Source of the DNA: Anaerolineae bacterium
GTDB taxonomy: Bacteria; Chloroflexota; Anaerolineae; Aggregatilineales; Phototrophicaceae
Direction of reading: 5' to 3'
DNA length: 64,000 nt
NCBI GenBank assembly: GCA_022841825.1
Contig: JALHQT010000001.1
Location: 1-64,000, forward strand
Shown here: piece after piece, positions 17,812-26,758 of the stretch
Position numbering within the stretch: position 1 is the first letter of the stretch
Layout of the letters: every line of letters starts with the position of its first letter
The notes under the pieces: generated by a model
What the model was told of the DNA's origin: nothing
What the model saw: only the letters and a program-made list of their open reading frames with translations
Database searches by the model: none
Program-made: the position numbers and the translations under genes

Positions 17812-18945
17812 TTACGCGAGCGCCCGTCGCAGGTCGTCGATGAGGTCATCGACGTGCTCAATCCCGACGCTCAGGCGCACAAGTGTGTTTGGCACGGCGA
17901 TGGTGCTGTCGCTGGTGCTCATGTGCGTCATCGTGCCCGGCTGCTCGATGAGGCTTTCGACGCCACCCAGGCTTTCCGCAAGCGCGAAGATCTGCGTGCG
18001 CATCGTCATGCGACGAGCGGCTTCCGAGCTTTCCAGCTCCAGGCTGATCATGCCACCGGGCAGGCGCATCTGGCGTTGTGCCAGCGCGTACTGCGGATGA
18101 CTTTCCAGACCGGGATAGCGGACGCGCCGGACGGCAGGGTGGTCTTCCAGGAACTGCGCGATCCTGAGTGCGTTGCTGCTGTGGCGTTCCATGCGGATCG
18201 CCAGCGTTTTGATGCCGCGCAGCGTCAGGAAGCAGTCCATCGGTCCTGGCACACCGCCGACCGCGTTTTGCAGGAACCTGAGGGTGTTATGCATGTCGTC
18301 ATCATTCAGCGCCAGCAGACCGCCGACGACATCGCTGTGACCGCCGAGATACTTGGTACTGCTGTGCATGACGATATGTGCGCCGAACGCCAGCGGCTGC
18401 TGGATGGCAGGGCTGGCGAAGGTGTTATCCACGGCGACGATGACGCCCGCTGGCACGCCCGCCGCAAGCGCCGACATGTCCGCCAGCGACATGAGTGGGT
18501 TGGTCGGTGTCTCCAACCAGAGCAGGCGGGTGTTCGGCTGCAATGCCGCCTTCAGCGCTTCGGGACTCGTGAGGTCAGCCCAGGTGAACTCCAAACCGTA
18601 GCGTTTATGGACGCGCTCGAACAGGCGGAATGTGCCGCCGTAAACATCATTGCCGACGATGACATGATCGCCAGGATTGAGCAGGCGCATGATAGTGTCA
18701 ATGGCTGCCAAGCCGCTGGAAAAGGCAAGCCCATACTTCGCGCCTTCAAGCTCGGCGATGCACTGTTCGAGCGCCGTGCGTGTCGGGTTGCCGCTGCGAC
18801 TATAGTCGTAGCCCTTGTGCTCACCGGGTGCTGCCTGGACGAAGGTTGAGGTCTGGTAAATAGGCGTCATGATCGCGCCGGTCGTGGGGTCTGGGGTGAC
18901 GCCCGCGTGGACGGTGCGCGTCGCAAGATGATGTTTCTGAGTCAA
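17812..18945 (-). CDS. Cystathionine gamma-lyase/gamma-synthase family enzyme
   Basis: A 377-residue Cys/Met-metabolism PLP enzyme. The cofactor lysine is in HSSTKYLGGHSDVVGG, and YDYSRSGNPTRTALE and GLAFSSGLAAID are typical of this family. Given the neighbouring cystathionine beta-synthase, cleavage of cystathionine to cysteine, ammonia and 2-oxobutyrate (gamma-lyase) is the best guess; gamma-synthase has nearly the same motifs. The TTG start at 18945 has AGGA nine bases upstream and no better ATG. The 137-base gap to cbs holds no gene or clear terminator. Confidence 0.88.
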   Translation of the reverse strand: MTQKHHLATRTVHAGVTPDPTTGAIMTPIYQTSTFVQAAPGEHKGYDYSRSGNPTRTALEQCIAELEGAKYGLAFSSGLAAIDTIMRLLNPGDHVIVGNDVYGGTFRLFERVHKRYGLEFTWADLTSPEALKAALQPNTRLLWLETPTNPLMSLADMSALAAGVPAGVIVAVDNTFASPAIQQPLAFGAHIVMHSSTKYLGGHSDVVGGLLALNDDDMHNTLRFLQNAVGGVPGPMDCFLTLRGIKTLAIRMERHSSNALRIAQFLEDHPAVRRVRYPGLESHPQYALAQRQMRLPGGMISLELESSEAARRMTMRTQIFALAESLGGVESLIEQPGTMTHMSTSDSTIAVPNTLVRLSVGIEHVDDLIDDLRRALA

Positions 18946-18990
18946 GGTATAATTCCTGTAACTTCGGGCTTGGCAAACCTACGTGGGGAC

Positions 18991-18999
18991 AGTATAACA
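18991..18999 (-). promoter_or_regulatory. Extended -10 promoter of the cystathionine gamma-lyase gene
   Basis: On the minus strand TGTTATACT is an extended -10 (TGn plus TATACT, five of six). It lies about 46 bases before the TTG start at 18945. No convincing -35 is seen. The 108-base divergent gap also serves the deoxynucleoside kinase at 19054. Confidence 0.45.
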
Positions 19000-19053
19000 C
19001 GCCTGCGAATAGTCCTGGCTAGTCCCCAGGCGTGGGTGTGAGAGGGATTCTCG

Positions 19054-19686
19054 GTGGCAGACAACAAATTTTTCATTGCGATTGCGGGAAATATCGGTGC
19101 GGGCAAGTCCACTTTGACTGAATTGCTTTCAGAACGTTTCTGTTGGGAGCCTTTTTATGAGGCAAATGCAGAGAATCCGTATCTGGCGGACTTCTATGGG
19201 GATATGAAGCGCTGGAGCTTTCATTCCCAGGTCTTTTTTCTGGGCAAGCGCCTCGAAGCCCATCGCCTGCTGGTTGATCACCCCACGAGCGTGGTGCAGG
19301 ATCGCACCGTCTACGAAGACGCTGAGATATTCGCGCGCAACCTCTACGAACAGGGTGCCATGACCACCCGCGATTATGACGCCTACTGGGCACTCTATCG
19401 CGCGGTCAGCAGTTTTCTGCCGCCGCCAGACCTGCTGATCTACCTGCAAAGCAGCGTCGATACACTCATCGCTCACATTGCGCGGCGTGGGCGCGATTAC
19501 GAGCGGGCGATAGAGCGCGACTACCTGGAACGACTCAATCATCTCTATGACCAGCTCATCGATGGCTGGACGCAATGTCCCGTGCTGCGCGTATCGATGG
19601 ATGAACACGATTTTACGTCGCGTCACTCAGACCTGGATGCCATCGTCGAGCGCGTGCGTGTGCAGTTGATGCAGCCTCAGGTTTAA
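19054..19686 (+). CDS. Deoxynucleoside kinase (deoxyadenosine/deoxyguanosine type)
   Basis: A 210-residue kinase of the dNK/dCK/dGK family, which phosphorylates salvaged deoxynucleosides. The P-loop is GNIGAGKST (residues 12-20). QDRTVYEDAEIFARN carries the conserved substrate-contact E/D-R-S-like element, and RRGRDYERAIERDYLERL is the arginine-rich lid. The start is GTG at 19054, following GAGAGG. Substrate preference is not predictable with confidence. The stop overlaps the convergent comEC stop by four bases (19683-19686). Confidence 0.88.
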   Translation: MADNKFFIAIAGNIGAGKSTLTELLSERFCWEPFYEANAENPYLADFYGDMKRWSFHSQVFFLGKRLEAHRLLVDHPTSVVQDRTVYEDAEIFARNLYEQGAMTTRDYDAYWALYRAVSSFLPPPDLLIYLQSSVDTLIAHIARRGRDYERAIERDYLERLNHLYDQLIDGWTQCPVLRVSMDEHDFTSRHSDLDAIVERVRVQLMQPQV

Positions 19687-22040
19687 CCGTCGTAGCTCAC
19701 ATCATATGTGAAGCCATCGGACACAAGATGGATCGTCCCGCTCTCATCGGTGCGATAGAGGCGAGTGTCACCCAGCTTCAGGAGGGTGTCCTCATTCGGG
19801 TCGCCCAGGCGGTTTGCGGCGTCTGCTTGGAGGAAGATGACTTCCGGCGCGATGGCTGCGAGGAAGTCATCATTTAGGCTGGCGACAGTGCCGTGTTGCG
19901 GGAGAACGAGCACATCCGACTGCAATAGCACGCCGCTTGAGACGACTTCCGCCTGCGCTGCCTGACTGGCGTCTCCTGGGATGACCACCGAGAAATCACG
20001 ATAACTGAGACGCAAGACGAGGCTGCTGTCGTTCAGGCGCGCGACTGGCTGCGGCACGCGCAGCGGATGCAGGATTTCTAGCCGCATTTCGTTGTCAAGT
20101 TGGATGCTGTAGCCAGCCGTGAGTGTCGTGACGGGTGTGCTGCCCCACGCGGCTTGCAGTGCAGTGTAAGCGCGCCCTGGGTTTTCGTGATCGTTTGTGA
20201 TGATGACCTGGGGAGCGTAGCGTCCGAACACATCGGGCAATGCGGAATAGTCGAACTCGTCTGGCTGAGTGATGATCACCGTTTCCAGCGTGCGGTCGTT
20301 GAACGGCAGGCGGTCGCCGAGTGCAAGGAGCAGTCGTGAGGGAAATCGCCCGCCATCAATCAGCGTGTGCGTGCCCGAAGGCGATTGAATGAGGACGGCA
20401 TGGCTGTGCCCCATGTCGAGCAGCCAGAGATGCAGGCGACCATCCGGACGGCTGAGGATGATCGCCACAAGGAAGACCAGCACCGCGCAGCCAACCGCAC
20501 AGGTTCCGACGAAGACCGGACGACGACGTATGTGGTCGATGGCGCGCATCAGCCATTCGGGTTGAGTGGCGTGCAGCATGGCTCCTCCCACGATGAGAGC
20601 GAAAAATATGGACGCCGCATTAGGCGGAATACGGACAGCCACGTCGGCGAAAGGGAGCACGGCAGCACTTCTGACGACGCTCGTCGTCCAGGCAAGCGGC
20701 AGCAGACTCCCTAAGAACAGGGGCTGGGCGAGCGCGGAAGACAGGAAGGAAACGAGAACTGCTGCTCCGCCAACGATCAGGACAAACGGCTGTACTGGCG
20801 CGATCAACAGGTTGACAGGCAGTGACACCAATGACAGGCGCTCGAAGTACAAGGCGATCAGCGGCAGCGTGAGCGCTTGCGCCGCGATACTGACGAAGAG
20901 TGCCGCCTCCAGCCAGGTGGCGACAATCTCTGCGCGATTGGCTGGCAGCCATCGCGCAAGTTCTTGCTGCGCCCAGCGTGTCATCGGGCGCGTGAAGAGG
21001 ACGATTCCCAGGGTGGCAAACAAGCTGAGTTGAAAACCAACATCCCACAGCACATAGGGGTTTTGCATGGACATGATGAGCACGGCGAATGCGAGCGACG
21101 CCGGCACAAATGTCCTGCGTCGGACGATCCGTTCGCCGACGATCATCAGCCCACTCATTACCGCCGCGCGCACCACCGCCGCTGACGCGCCGACAAAGAC
21201 CGTATACAAGGCGATGATGCCCAGCACGATCCACGCCTGCGCGGATCGAGGGAGGCGGGTCTTGCCGAGCAGGGCGAGGAGCACGCCGCTGATGACGACC
21301 ATGTTGTAACCGCTGATGGCAACGACGTGTGCTGCGCCGGTCGCAGCATAGGAGTCTTCGATTTCTGGCGCGATGCCGCTTTCGTCGCCGAGCAGCGTGC
21401 CATTGAGAAGACCCGCGTAGGGTTCTGGCAGCACCTGGTTGATATTCTGCGATGCTTGATCTCGTAGGTCGATCAGCCGTTGAGTCAGTGGATTGCCCTC
21501 ATCCGGCGCATCGATGTGTTCGATTGCGGCGTGTGGCATCTGGCTGAAGACGCCGGATCTCGCCAGGAAATCTGCATATGAGAAGGTGTCGAATGAGGGA
21601 GGGGTAAAAAGCTCGCCTGTAGCGGTGATTTGATCCCCGTAGCGAGCACTGAAACCAAATGGTGTATCCACCAGGATTAGTCCACTCGTCGCGTGGGTTT
21701 GCCCGGCGCGCGTCACCGAGGAGGCGTCGAGAAGGAAGCGCAGCCCGCTGCCGCGTTCAACCGGATCGTTTGCGACGGTGCCGGTGATGCTCAAGCCGCC
21801 AACGCTGTTGTAAGCGGCAATCGCGGCTGTAGGTGGGGTGAGCGCAAAGCGCAGCCCGCCGAACGCGGCGACCAGCGCAAGCAGAATAATCAGCCTGGGA
21901 CGCCATCGCCTGCGAAACAGAAACAACGCTCCAATAAAGAGCAGCGCTGTTATGAGCCATGAGAGTGGCGTATTGCCCTCGTTACGCGGAGCAAGCAGGA
22001 TACCAGTGCACCATGCCAGGGCGACGTAGATGAGGCGCAC
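19683..22040 (-). CDS. comEC: ComEC/Rec2 family competence protein with degenerate nuclease domain
   Basis: A 785-residue polytopic protein of the ComEC family, the inner-membrane channel for single-stranded DNA in natural transformation. The N-terminal OB-like domain (DUF4131, about 30-190) is followed by the Competence domain with LNGTLLGDESGI and HVVAISGYNMVVISG, about ten membrane helices, then a metallo-beta-lactamase-like domain (about 525-785). In that domain the usual THxxxDH site reads TQPDEFDY, the DVGQGD block reads DMGHSHA and the HHGS block reads PQHGT, so most metal ligands are missing. The channel looks intact, the nuclease does not. The GTG start at 22040 is uncertain. It is the last gene of the rpe-led unit. 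Confidence 0.88.
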   Translation of the reverse strand: MRLIYVALAWCTGILLAPRNEGNTPLSWLITALLFIGALFLFRRRWRPRLIILLALVAAFGGLRFALTPPTAAIAAYNSVGGLSITGTVANDPVERGSGLRFLLDASSVTRAGQTHATSGLILVDTPFGFSARYGDQITATGELFTPPSFDTFSYADFLARSGVFSQMPHAAIEHIDAPDEGNPLTQRLIDLRDQASQNINQVLPEPYAGLLNGTLLGDESGIAPEIEDSYAATGAAHVVAISGYNMVVISGVLLALLGKTRLPRSAQAWIVLGIIALYTVFVGASAAVVRAAVMSGLMIVGERIVRRRTFVPASLAFAVLIMSMQNPYVLWDVGFQLSLFATLGIVLFTRPMTRWAQQELARWLPANRAEIVATWLEAALFVSIAAQALTLPLIALYFERLSLVSLPVNLLIAPVQPFVLIVGGAAVLVSFLSSALAQPLFLGSLLPLAWTTSVVRSAAVLPFADVAVRIPPNAASIFFALIVGGAMLHATQPEWLMRAIDHIRRRPVFVGTCAVGCAVLVFLVAIILSRPDGRLHLWLLDMGHSHAVLIQSPSGTHTLIDGGRFPSRLLLALGDRLPFNDRTLETVIITQPDEFDYSALPDVFGRYAPQVIITNDHENPGRAYTALQAAWGSTPVTTLTAGYSIQLDNEMRLEILHPLRVPQPVARLNDSSLVLRLSYRDFSVVIPGDASQAAQAEVVSSGVLLQSDVLVLPQHGTVASLNDDFLAAIAPEVIFLQADAANRLGDPNEDTLLKLGDTRLYRTDESGTIHLVSDGFTYDVSYDG

Positions 22041-22052
22041 AGGCGATATGGG

Positions 22053-22601
22053 CTATCGTTTGTCGGCGGCGCTCTTCGGTGCCCCGGCTTCAACCTGCTC
22101 ACGTGCGACAGCCGTCGGTGGGACGAACTGCTGTGGCGGTTGCGACCCTTCTGCTGCGCCTGAGTCATAGACATGCTGGATGCCTGCGCGGACTTCGACC
22201 AGCACCTTGTTGAGCCGATCTTCCAGGGTCGTCAGGTTATCCAGAACATACTGATCGGCATCAGTCGTGATGCCTTCTGCTTCCTGGCGTGCCTGCTCAA
22301 TGATGTTGGCGGCACGGCTCTGAGCAGCCTGGACCAGTGCTTCACGGTCGATGATCTGCTCGGTCCGTTCGCGCGCCTGCTGGATGACGCGGGCGGCTTC
22401 TTCGTTTGCCTGCGCCAGGATGCGATCACGCTGAGTAAGGATGCGCGATGCTTTCTCGATCTCCTCAGGAATGGAGATGCGCATCTGGTCGATAATCTCT
22501 AAGGCGCGTTCTTCATCGATCATCGTGAATTTACTGAAGGGCATGTGCCGCCCTTCGTCGATCAAGTCCTCCAGGCGGTCGATGAGATGTTGAATGTCCA
22601 T
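22053..22601 (-). CDS. Coiled-coil protein, ATP synthase subunit B/E-like
   Basis: A 182-residue soluble protein. Residues 40-140 are a long amphipathic coiled coil with ILTQRDRILAQANEEAARVI and related stretches rich in Ala, Glu, Gln and Arg; a Pro/Gln/Ala-rich tail follows. Databases often call such proteins ATP synthase subunit B or E-like, but there is no membrane anchor and no ATPase gene nearby. Similar coiled-coil genes occur beside coaD in other bacteria. GGAGGGG precedes the ATG closely. Function unknown; a scaffold or cell-division-related role is only a guess. Confidence 0.7.
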   Translation of the reverse strand: MDIQHLIDRLEDLIDEGRHMPFSKFTMIDEERALEIIDQMRISIPEEIEKASRILTQRDRILAQANEEAARVIQQARERTEQIIDREALVQAAQSRAANIIEQARQEAEGITTDADQYVLDNLTTLEDRLNKVLVEVRAGIQHVYDSGAAEGSQPPQQFVPPTAVAREQVEAGAPKSAADKR

Positions 22602-22634
22602 ACTTCCCCTCCGTTGTACGGCAACCCTGGTCGT

Positions 22635-23141
22635 TTACCCGGCTGCATTGCGCTGGTTGCGCAGGAATGCATAACGTGTTGTGAGTGCGTCTGCAACGAA
22701 CGCTGGTACCATTTCCGACACATCGCCACCCAGTTCCGCAATTTCTTTGACGGTGCTGGAACTGATGTAGATATGCTGGAGATCGCTCATAATGGCGACC
22801 GTCTCGATCTGGGGGGCAAGTTTCTTATTCGCCAGCCCCATCCGATATTCGACTTCAAAATCGGAAAACAGGCGCAGCCCACGCACCAGCACACTTGCGC
22901 CCACTTTCTTGGCATAGTCTACAGTAAATCCTGAAAATGATGCAACACGAATATTTTTACTGTCTTTATACGCCTGTTCCGCCAGCGCGACCCGCTCTTC
23001 TACCGTGAAGAGCAGGTTCTTTCGTGGAAGGTCATATACGGCGACGATGACCTCGTCAAAGATGCGTGCGGCACGATGGGCAATGTCAATATGCCCAAAG
23101 TGCGTGGGGTCGAATGAACCGGGATAGAGTGCGCGTGTCAT
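22635..23141 (-). CDS. coaD: Phosphopantetheine adenylyltransferase
   Basis: A 168-residue nucleotidyltransferase that converts 4'-phosphopantetheine and ATP to dephospho-CoA, the penultimate step of CoA synthesis. The (T/H)xGH motif is in YPGSFDPTHFGHIDIA, and the second signature is ISSSTVKEIAELGGDV. VLVRGLRLFSDFEVEYRMG is the conserved central block. Length is typical (about 160). It lies 31 bases after recG. The rsmD methyltransferase gene often found between recG and coaD is absent here. Confidence 0.96.
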   Translation of the reverse strand: MTRALYPGSFDPTHFGHIDIAHRAARIFDEVIVAVYDLPRKNLLFTVEERVALAEQAYKDSKNIRVASFSGFTVDYAKKVGASVLVRGLRLFSDFEVEYRMGLANKKLAPQIETVAIMSDLQHIYISSSTVKEIAELGGDVSEMVPAFVADALTTRYAFLRNQRNAAG

Positions 23142-23172
23142 GAACGTCTCCGGTCTGGTGGTCGCGGCTCTG

Positions 23173-25890
23173 TTAGCTGATGTCGCTGCGGTCGTCCGTT
23201 AGAAGACCGACCCGATGAGCGATCAGTCGGTGCTGATCCTGGGATAAACTGGCATCTTCTTCAAACACGGTTCGCGCCTCCCGCTGCGCCAGATCGACCA
23301 GATCGGGGGACATATCTTCGAGCAGTTGCAGGGTCGATTGACCGCTCTGCCGTGTGCCGATCAAATCGCCAGCGCCGCGCAGCTTCCAATCAATCTCCGC
23401 AAGTTTGAAACCATCGCTGTACATTTCGAGCGCTGTCAGACGCTCGCGCGCTTCTTTGAGGTCGCTATCGCAGACCAGGAGGCAGTACGACGCGTGCCCG
23501 CCGCGCCCGACACGCCCTCGGAACTGGTGCAACTGGGCAAGACCGAAGCGGTTCGCGCCATCGATCATGATGATGCTGGCGTTCGGGATGTCTACGCCGA
23601 CCTCCGCGACTGATGTCGTGACCATGACATCGAACTTGTGCTCGCTGAAGTCCGCCATAATGGAGTCTTTATCGGCGGATTTCATCTTGCCGTGCAGCAG
23701 ACCCACCTTGTGCCTGAAGAAGACCTTCTGAAGCTCAACGAATGCCTCAGTGGCTGCTTGCGCCTCGATAGTCTCGGATGCATCCACCAACGGATAGACG
23801 ATGAATGCCTGTCGCCCCAGATTGAGCTGGTCTTCGATCAACTCATAAGCGCGTTCGCGCTGATTGGGGTCAATGACTCGCGTCTTGATCGGGATGCGAC
23901 CCGGCGGCATCTCGTCCATGACCGAGAGATCGAGGTCGGCGTGGACGGTCAGCGCCAGCGTGCGTGGGATGGGGGTCGCCGTCATGACCAGCAGGTGGGG
24001 GTTGTGTCCTTTGGACCGCAGGGCTTTGCGCTGTTCGACGCCGAAACGATGCTGTTCGTCGATGATCGCCAGCGCCAGGTCATGGAACTCAACACCTTCC
24101 TGAATGACGGCGTGCGTCCCGATGACGACGCTGATGCTGCCATCGGCGATGCCCGCGTGGGTGCGTTCGCGTTCCGCGCTGGAGAGTGACCCTGTGAGCA
24201 ATGCCACCGATGGCTTACGCTCGTCCGGCATCTTATCGAGCATCTTCGAGATGCTGCGAAAGTGTTGTTCTGCCAGGATGCTGGTTGGAGCCATCAGTGT
24301 GGATTGTTTTCCCGCCCTGAATGCCATTGCCAGAGCGGTTGTCGCGACCGCGGTCTTGCCGGAGCCGACATCGCCCTGGAGAAGTCGATTCATCGGAATG
24401 GGCTTGCGGATGTCGCTTCGGATGTCGTCAATCGAGCGGCGCTGTGCTCCGGTCATCGCGTAGGGGAAGACCGACGCGAGAAAGCCCGCCAGCCACTCAT
24501 CGCTGACTTCCAGGGGTTCCGACGGCGTCGATTGCCAGGCGCGGCGGTTGCCCAGGACGGCGAGTTGCAGCAGAAGCAGTTCGTCGAAGACGAAGCGCCG
24601 CTTGGCATGATGCAGATGATCCCAGCTTTCAGGCAGGTGCAGGTTGCGGAGTGTCCAGCCCAGGTCTGCCAGTTCGCTGCGTTCAAGTGTCGCTTCCGGG
24701 ATGTAGTCTGGGATTCGGTCTGCCCACTGGTCGAGTGCCTGCTTGATCCAACCGCGCAGTTTCCTGGGGGTAAGCCCCTCGGTGAGGGGATAGACTGGGA
24801 CGATCTTGGCGAGGTGCAGGTCTTCAGGGTCGAGGACTTCCCAATCGGGGTTGGTCAGTTGAAGCTGGTTGCGGAAGATTGAGGTCACACCGCGCAGCAC
24901 AAGCTGCATGTGCGGGCGGATCTGGGTTTGCAGCCAGTACTGCCCGAAGAAGGTAACGACAATCGTGCTGGTCCCGTCATCAACGACGACCTGGAAGTCT
25001 TTGCGCGAACGCTGTCCAACGCGAATCTGGGCGCTCCGGACGTTGCCGATGACTGTGACCGCCGTATTGGGTTGCAGACGCGCGATGGGCAGCAGCGCCG
25101 TGTAATCATCATAGCGGCGCGGAAGATAGGTGAGGAGATCGTTGATCGTGCGAACGCCGACCTTTGCGAGCAGCCCTGCCGCCGACGGTCCGAGATTGTG
25201 CAGTTTTTCGACAGAGGCGTTCAATCCTCGCAGGCGCTCCGCCGCTTCACTGAGTTCCATCGGCGGGCGCGTGCGGCGGGGCGGGCGCGCAAGCCGCGCG
25301 GGAGTCGGCAGGTCGCGCTTGCCAGGTGTGCGGGCTTCGCCGATGTAGTCATAATCCAGATGGCTGGCATCATCTCCAGCAGAGTCAATAGGGCTGTCAT
25401 CGCCACGTCGCTGCTGTGGGCGCGTTTGGCGGCGGTTGTCCGATGGTCCCTGCGCCTTGTTCTTTTCCTTCTTGGGCTTGCGTCCGACTGTTTGATCAGA
25501 ATGTCCTTTTTTCTGTTCGGCGTTACGCCCCGGCTTGCGCGCTGTGTTCTCTTCGCTGCGCCTGTCCTCGGTTGCTTGCGAGGTGTCAGGTACGTAGGCG
25601 GCAGCAGCACCCTCCGCTTTCGGTGGGGAAATCCGCCCGGTAATCCGGTCGAGGACGTACATGACGGTACTGTGCCGCTCGTTCGAATTGGTCAGGGAAT
25701 CGTATATGCTCAGGCGATCGGTGATTTCGTCCACCATGCGATGATGTTCAGCCTTGCGGGCTTGCTCATGAGCATCGTCTCGCCAGGCGGTGGAGTAGGC
25801 AGAGAGACCTCCTTGCACCGCCTTATTCTTGTAGCCCTGTTCGCGTTCCAGCTTCAGGATTTTGACCAATGTTTCGAGCGCCGAAGGCAT
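23173..25890 (-). CDS. recG: ATP-dependent DNA helicase RecG with N-terminal extension
   Basis: A 905-residue RecG, which remodels stalled forks and Holliday junctions. The wedge/OB domain starts near residue 215. Walker A is LLQGDVGSGKTAVATT, motif II is IIDEQHRFG, and HQFRGRVGRGGHASYCLLV is the characteristic motif VI region. Standard RecG is about 680-780 residues; here about 200 extra residues precede it. Those comprise a conserved-looking LVKILKLEREQGYKNKAVQG block and a long, highly charged, probably disordered linker (about 90-205, rich in Lys, Arg, Gln, Asp). The start ATG at 25890 is seven bases after the degV stop. Confidence 0.95.
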   Translation of the reverse strand: MPSALETLVKILKLEREQGYKNKAVQGGLSAYSTAWRDDAHEQARKAEHHRMVDEITDRLSIYDSLTNSNERHSTVMYVLDRITGRISPPKAEGAAAAYVPDTSQATEDRRSEENTARKPGRNAEQKKGHSDQTVGRKPKKEKNKAQGPSDNRRQTRPQQRRGDDSPIDSAGDDASHLDYDYIGEARTPGKRDLPTPARLARPPRRTRPPMELSEAAERLRGLNASVEKLHNLGPSAAGLLAKVGVRTINDLLTYLPRRYDDYTALLPIARLQPNTAVTVIGNVRSAQIRVGQRSRKDFQVVVDDGTSTIVVTFFGQYWLQTQIRPHMQLVLRGVTSIFRNQLQLTNPDWEVLDPEDLHLAKIVPVYPLTEGLTPRKLRGWIKQALDQWADRIPDYIPEATLERSELADLGWTLRNLHLPESWDHLHHAKRRFVFDELLLLQLAVLGNRRAWQSTPSEPLEVSDEWLAGFLASVFPYAMTGAQRRSIDDIRSDIRKPIPMNRLLQGDVGSGKTAVATTALAMAFRAGKQSTLMAPTSILAEQHFRSISKMLDKMPDERKPSVALLTGSLSSAERERTHAGIADGSISVVIGTHAVIQEGVEFHDLALAIIDEQHRFGVEQRKALRSKGHNPHLLVMTATPIPRTLALTVHADLDLSVMDEMPPGRIPIKTRVIDPNQRERAYELIEDQLNLGRQAFIVYPLVDASETIEAQAATEAFVELQKVFFRHKVGLLHGKMKSADKDSIMADFSEHKFDVMVTTSVAEVGVDIPNASIIMIDGANRFGLAQLHQFRGRVGRGGHASYCLLVCDSDLKEARERLTALEMYSDGFKLAEIDWKLRGAGDLIGTRQSGQSTLQLLEDMSPDLVDLAQREARTVFEEDASLSQDQHRLIAHRVGLLTDDRSDIS

Positions 25891-25897
25891 AATCGAC

Positions 25898-26749
25898 TTA
25901 GTTTCTCCAGGACTTGCTCACACTCGCAAAGCCAAGACCACCCGGTCCGATGTGTGTACCGATGGTAGGTGTGATGTTGACGATGAGTGTGTCTGACGGT
26001 GCAATGTCTTTGAGGGCATCTTTGAGTTCTTGGGCACCCTTGGCGTTGTCTGCGTGCATGACTGCAAGGCGATCCAGGGGTGCTTGCTCGTGGGCGAGCT
26101 TAACCAGTTCTTCAAAGGCGCGCTTGAACGTCCGTACGCGTGAATGTGATTTCACTTCGCCTTCGCGCACATCGAGGATTGGCTTGATCTGGAGAAGCGA
26201 CCCAAGGCTCGCGCTTGCCCAGCCGACGCGCCCGCTGTGGCGAAGGTATTCCAGTGTGTCCAGTGCGGCGTAAAGACGTTGATTGTTGCGCACGCGTTGG
26301 ACAGCGTCCTTGACTGCGGCGACATCGCCTGTTGCTTCGGCGGTTTCTGCCGCAATAATGACCTGCCAACCCAGCCCCATCGCCACCTGCCCACTGTCGA
26401 TCAGCGTGATTTTCTCCTGGGGAAAATTGCTTGAACCCAGGCGGAATGCGTTATAGACCCCGCTCAGTTTGGCGGGTACGGAGAGGATGACGACATGGTC
26501 GGCTTCTTTAAGCGCTTCTTCGACGACGGGTTCGACGAGCCCCGGCGGGAATGCCGACGTCTTGGGTACTGGGCGGATGTGGGGAAGCTGACGATAGTAT
26601 TCTTCGCGTTTGAGCTGGACGCCGTCGTCAGCAAAGCTGTTTCCATCGTAGTTGACGAAGCATGGCACAACTCGGATATGATGTTTTGACAGAAGATCTG
26701 AGGGAATGTCACAGGTGCTGTCACAAATCACACGTATTTTCTGAGCCAT
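25898..26749 (-). CDS. DegV family fatty-acid-binding protein (FakB type)
   Basis: A 283-residue DegV protein. FakB proteins bind a fatty acid and present it to FakA for phosphorylation. The canonical contacts are present: VICDSTCDIP at the N-terminus, PKTSAFPPGL, SVPAKLSGVYNAF, LLQIKPILDVREG and the C-terminal GTHIGPGGLGF. It follows a second, diverged DegV gene by nine bases and a FakA-like gene, so the three form a fatty-acid kinase operon. Preference for saturated or unsaturated chains cannot be told. Confidence 0.9.
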   Translation of the reverse strand: MAQKIRVICDSTCDIPSDLLSKHHIRVVPCFVNYDGNSFADDGVQLKREEYYRQLPHIRPVPKTSAFPPGLVEPVVEEALKEADHVVILSVPAKLSGVYNAFRLGSSNFPQEKITLIDSGQVAMGLGWQVIIAAETAEATGDVAAVKDAVQRVRNNQRLYAALDTLEYLRHSGRVGWASASLGSLLQIKPILDVREGEVKSHSRVRTFKRAFEELVKLAHEQAPLDRLAVMHADNAKGAQELKDALKDIAPSDTLIVNITPTIGTHIGPGGLGFASVSKSWRN

Positions 26750-26758
26750 CTTGCATTC

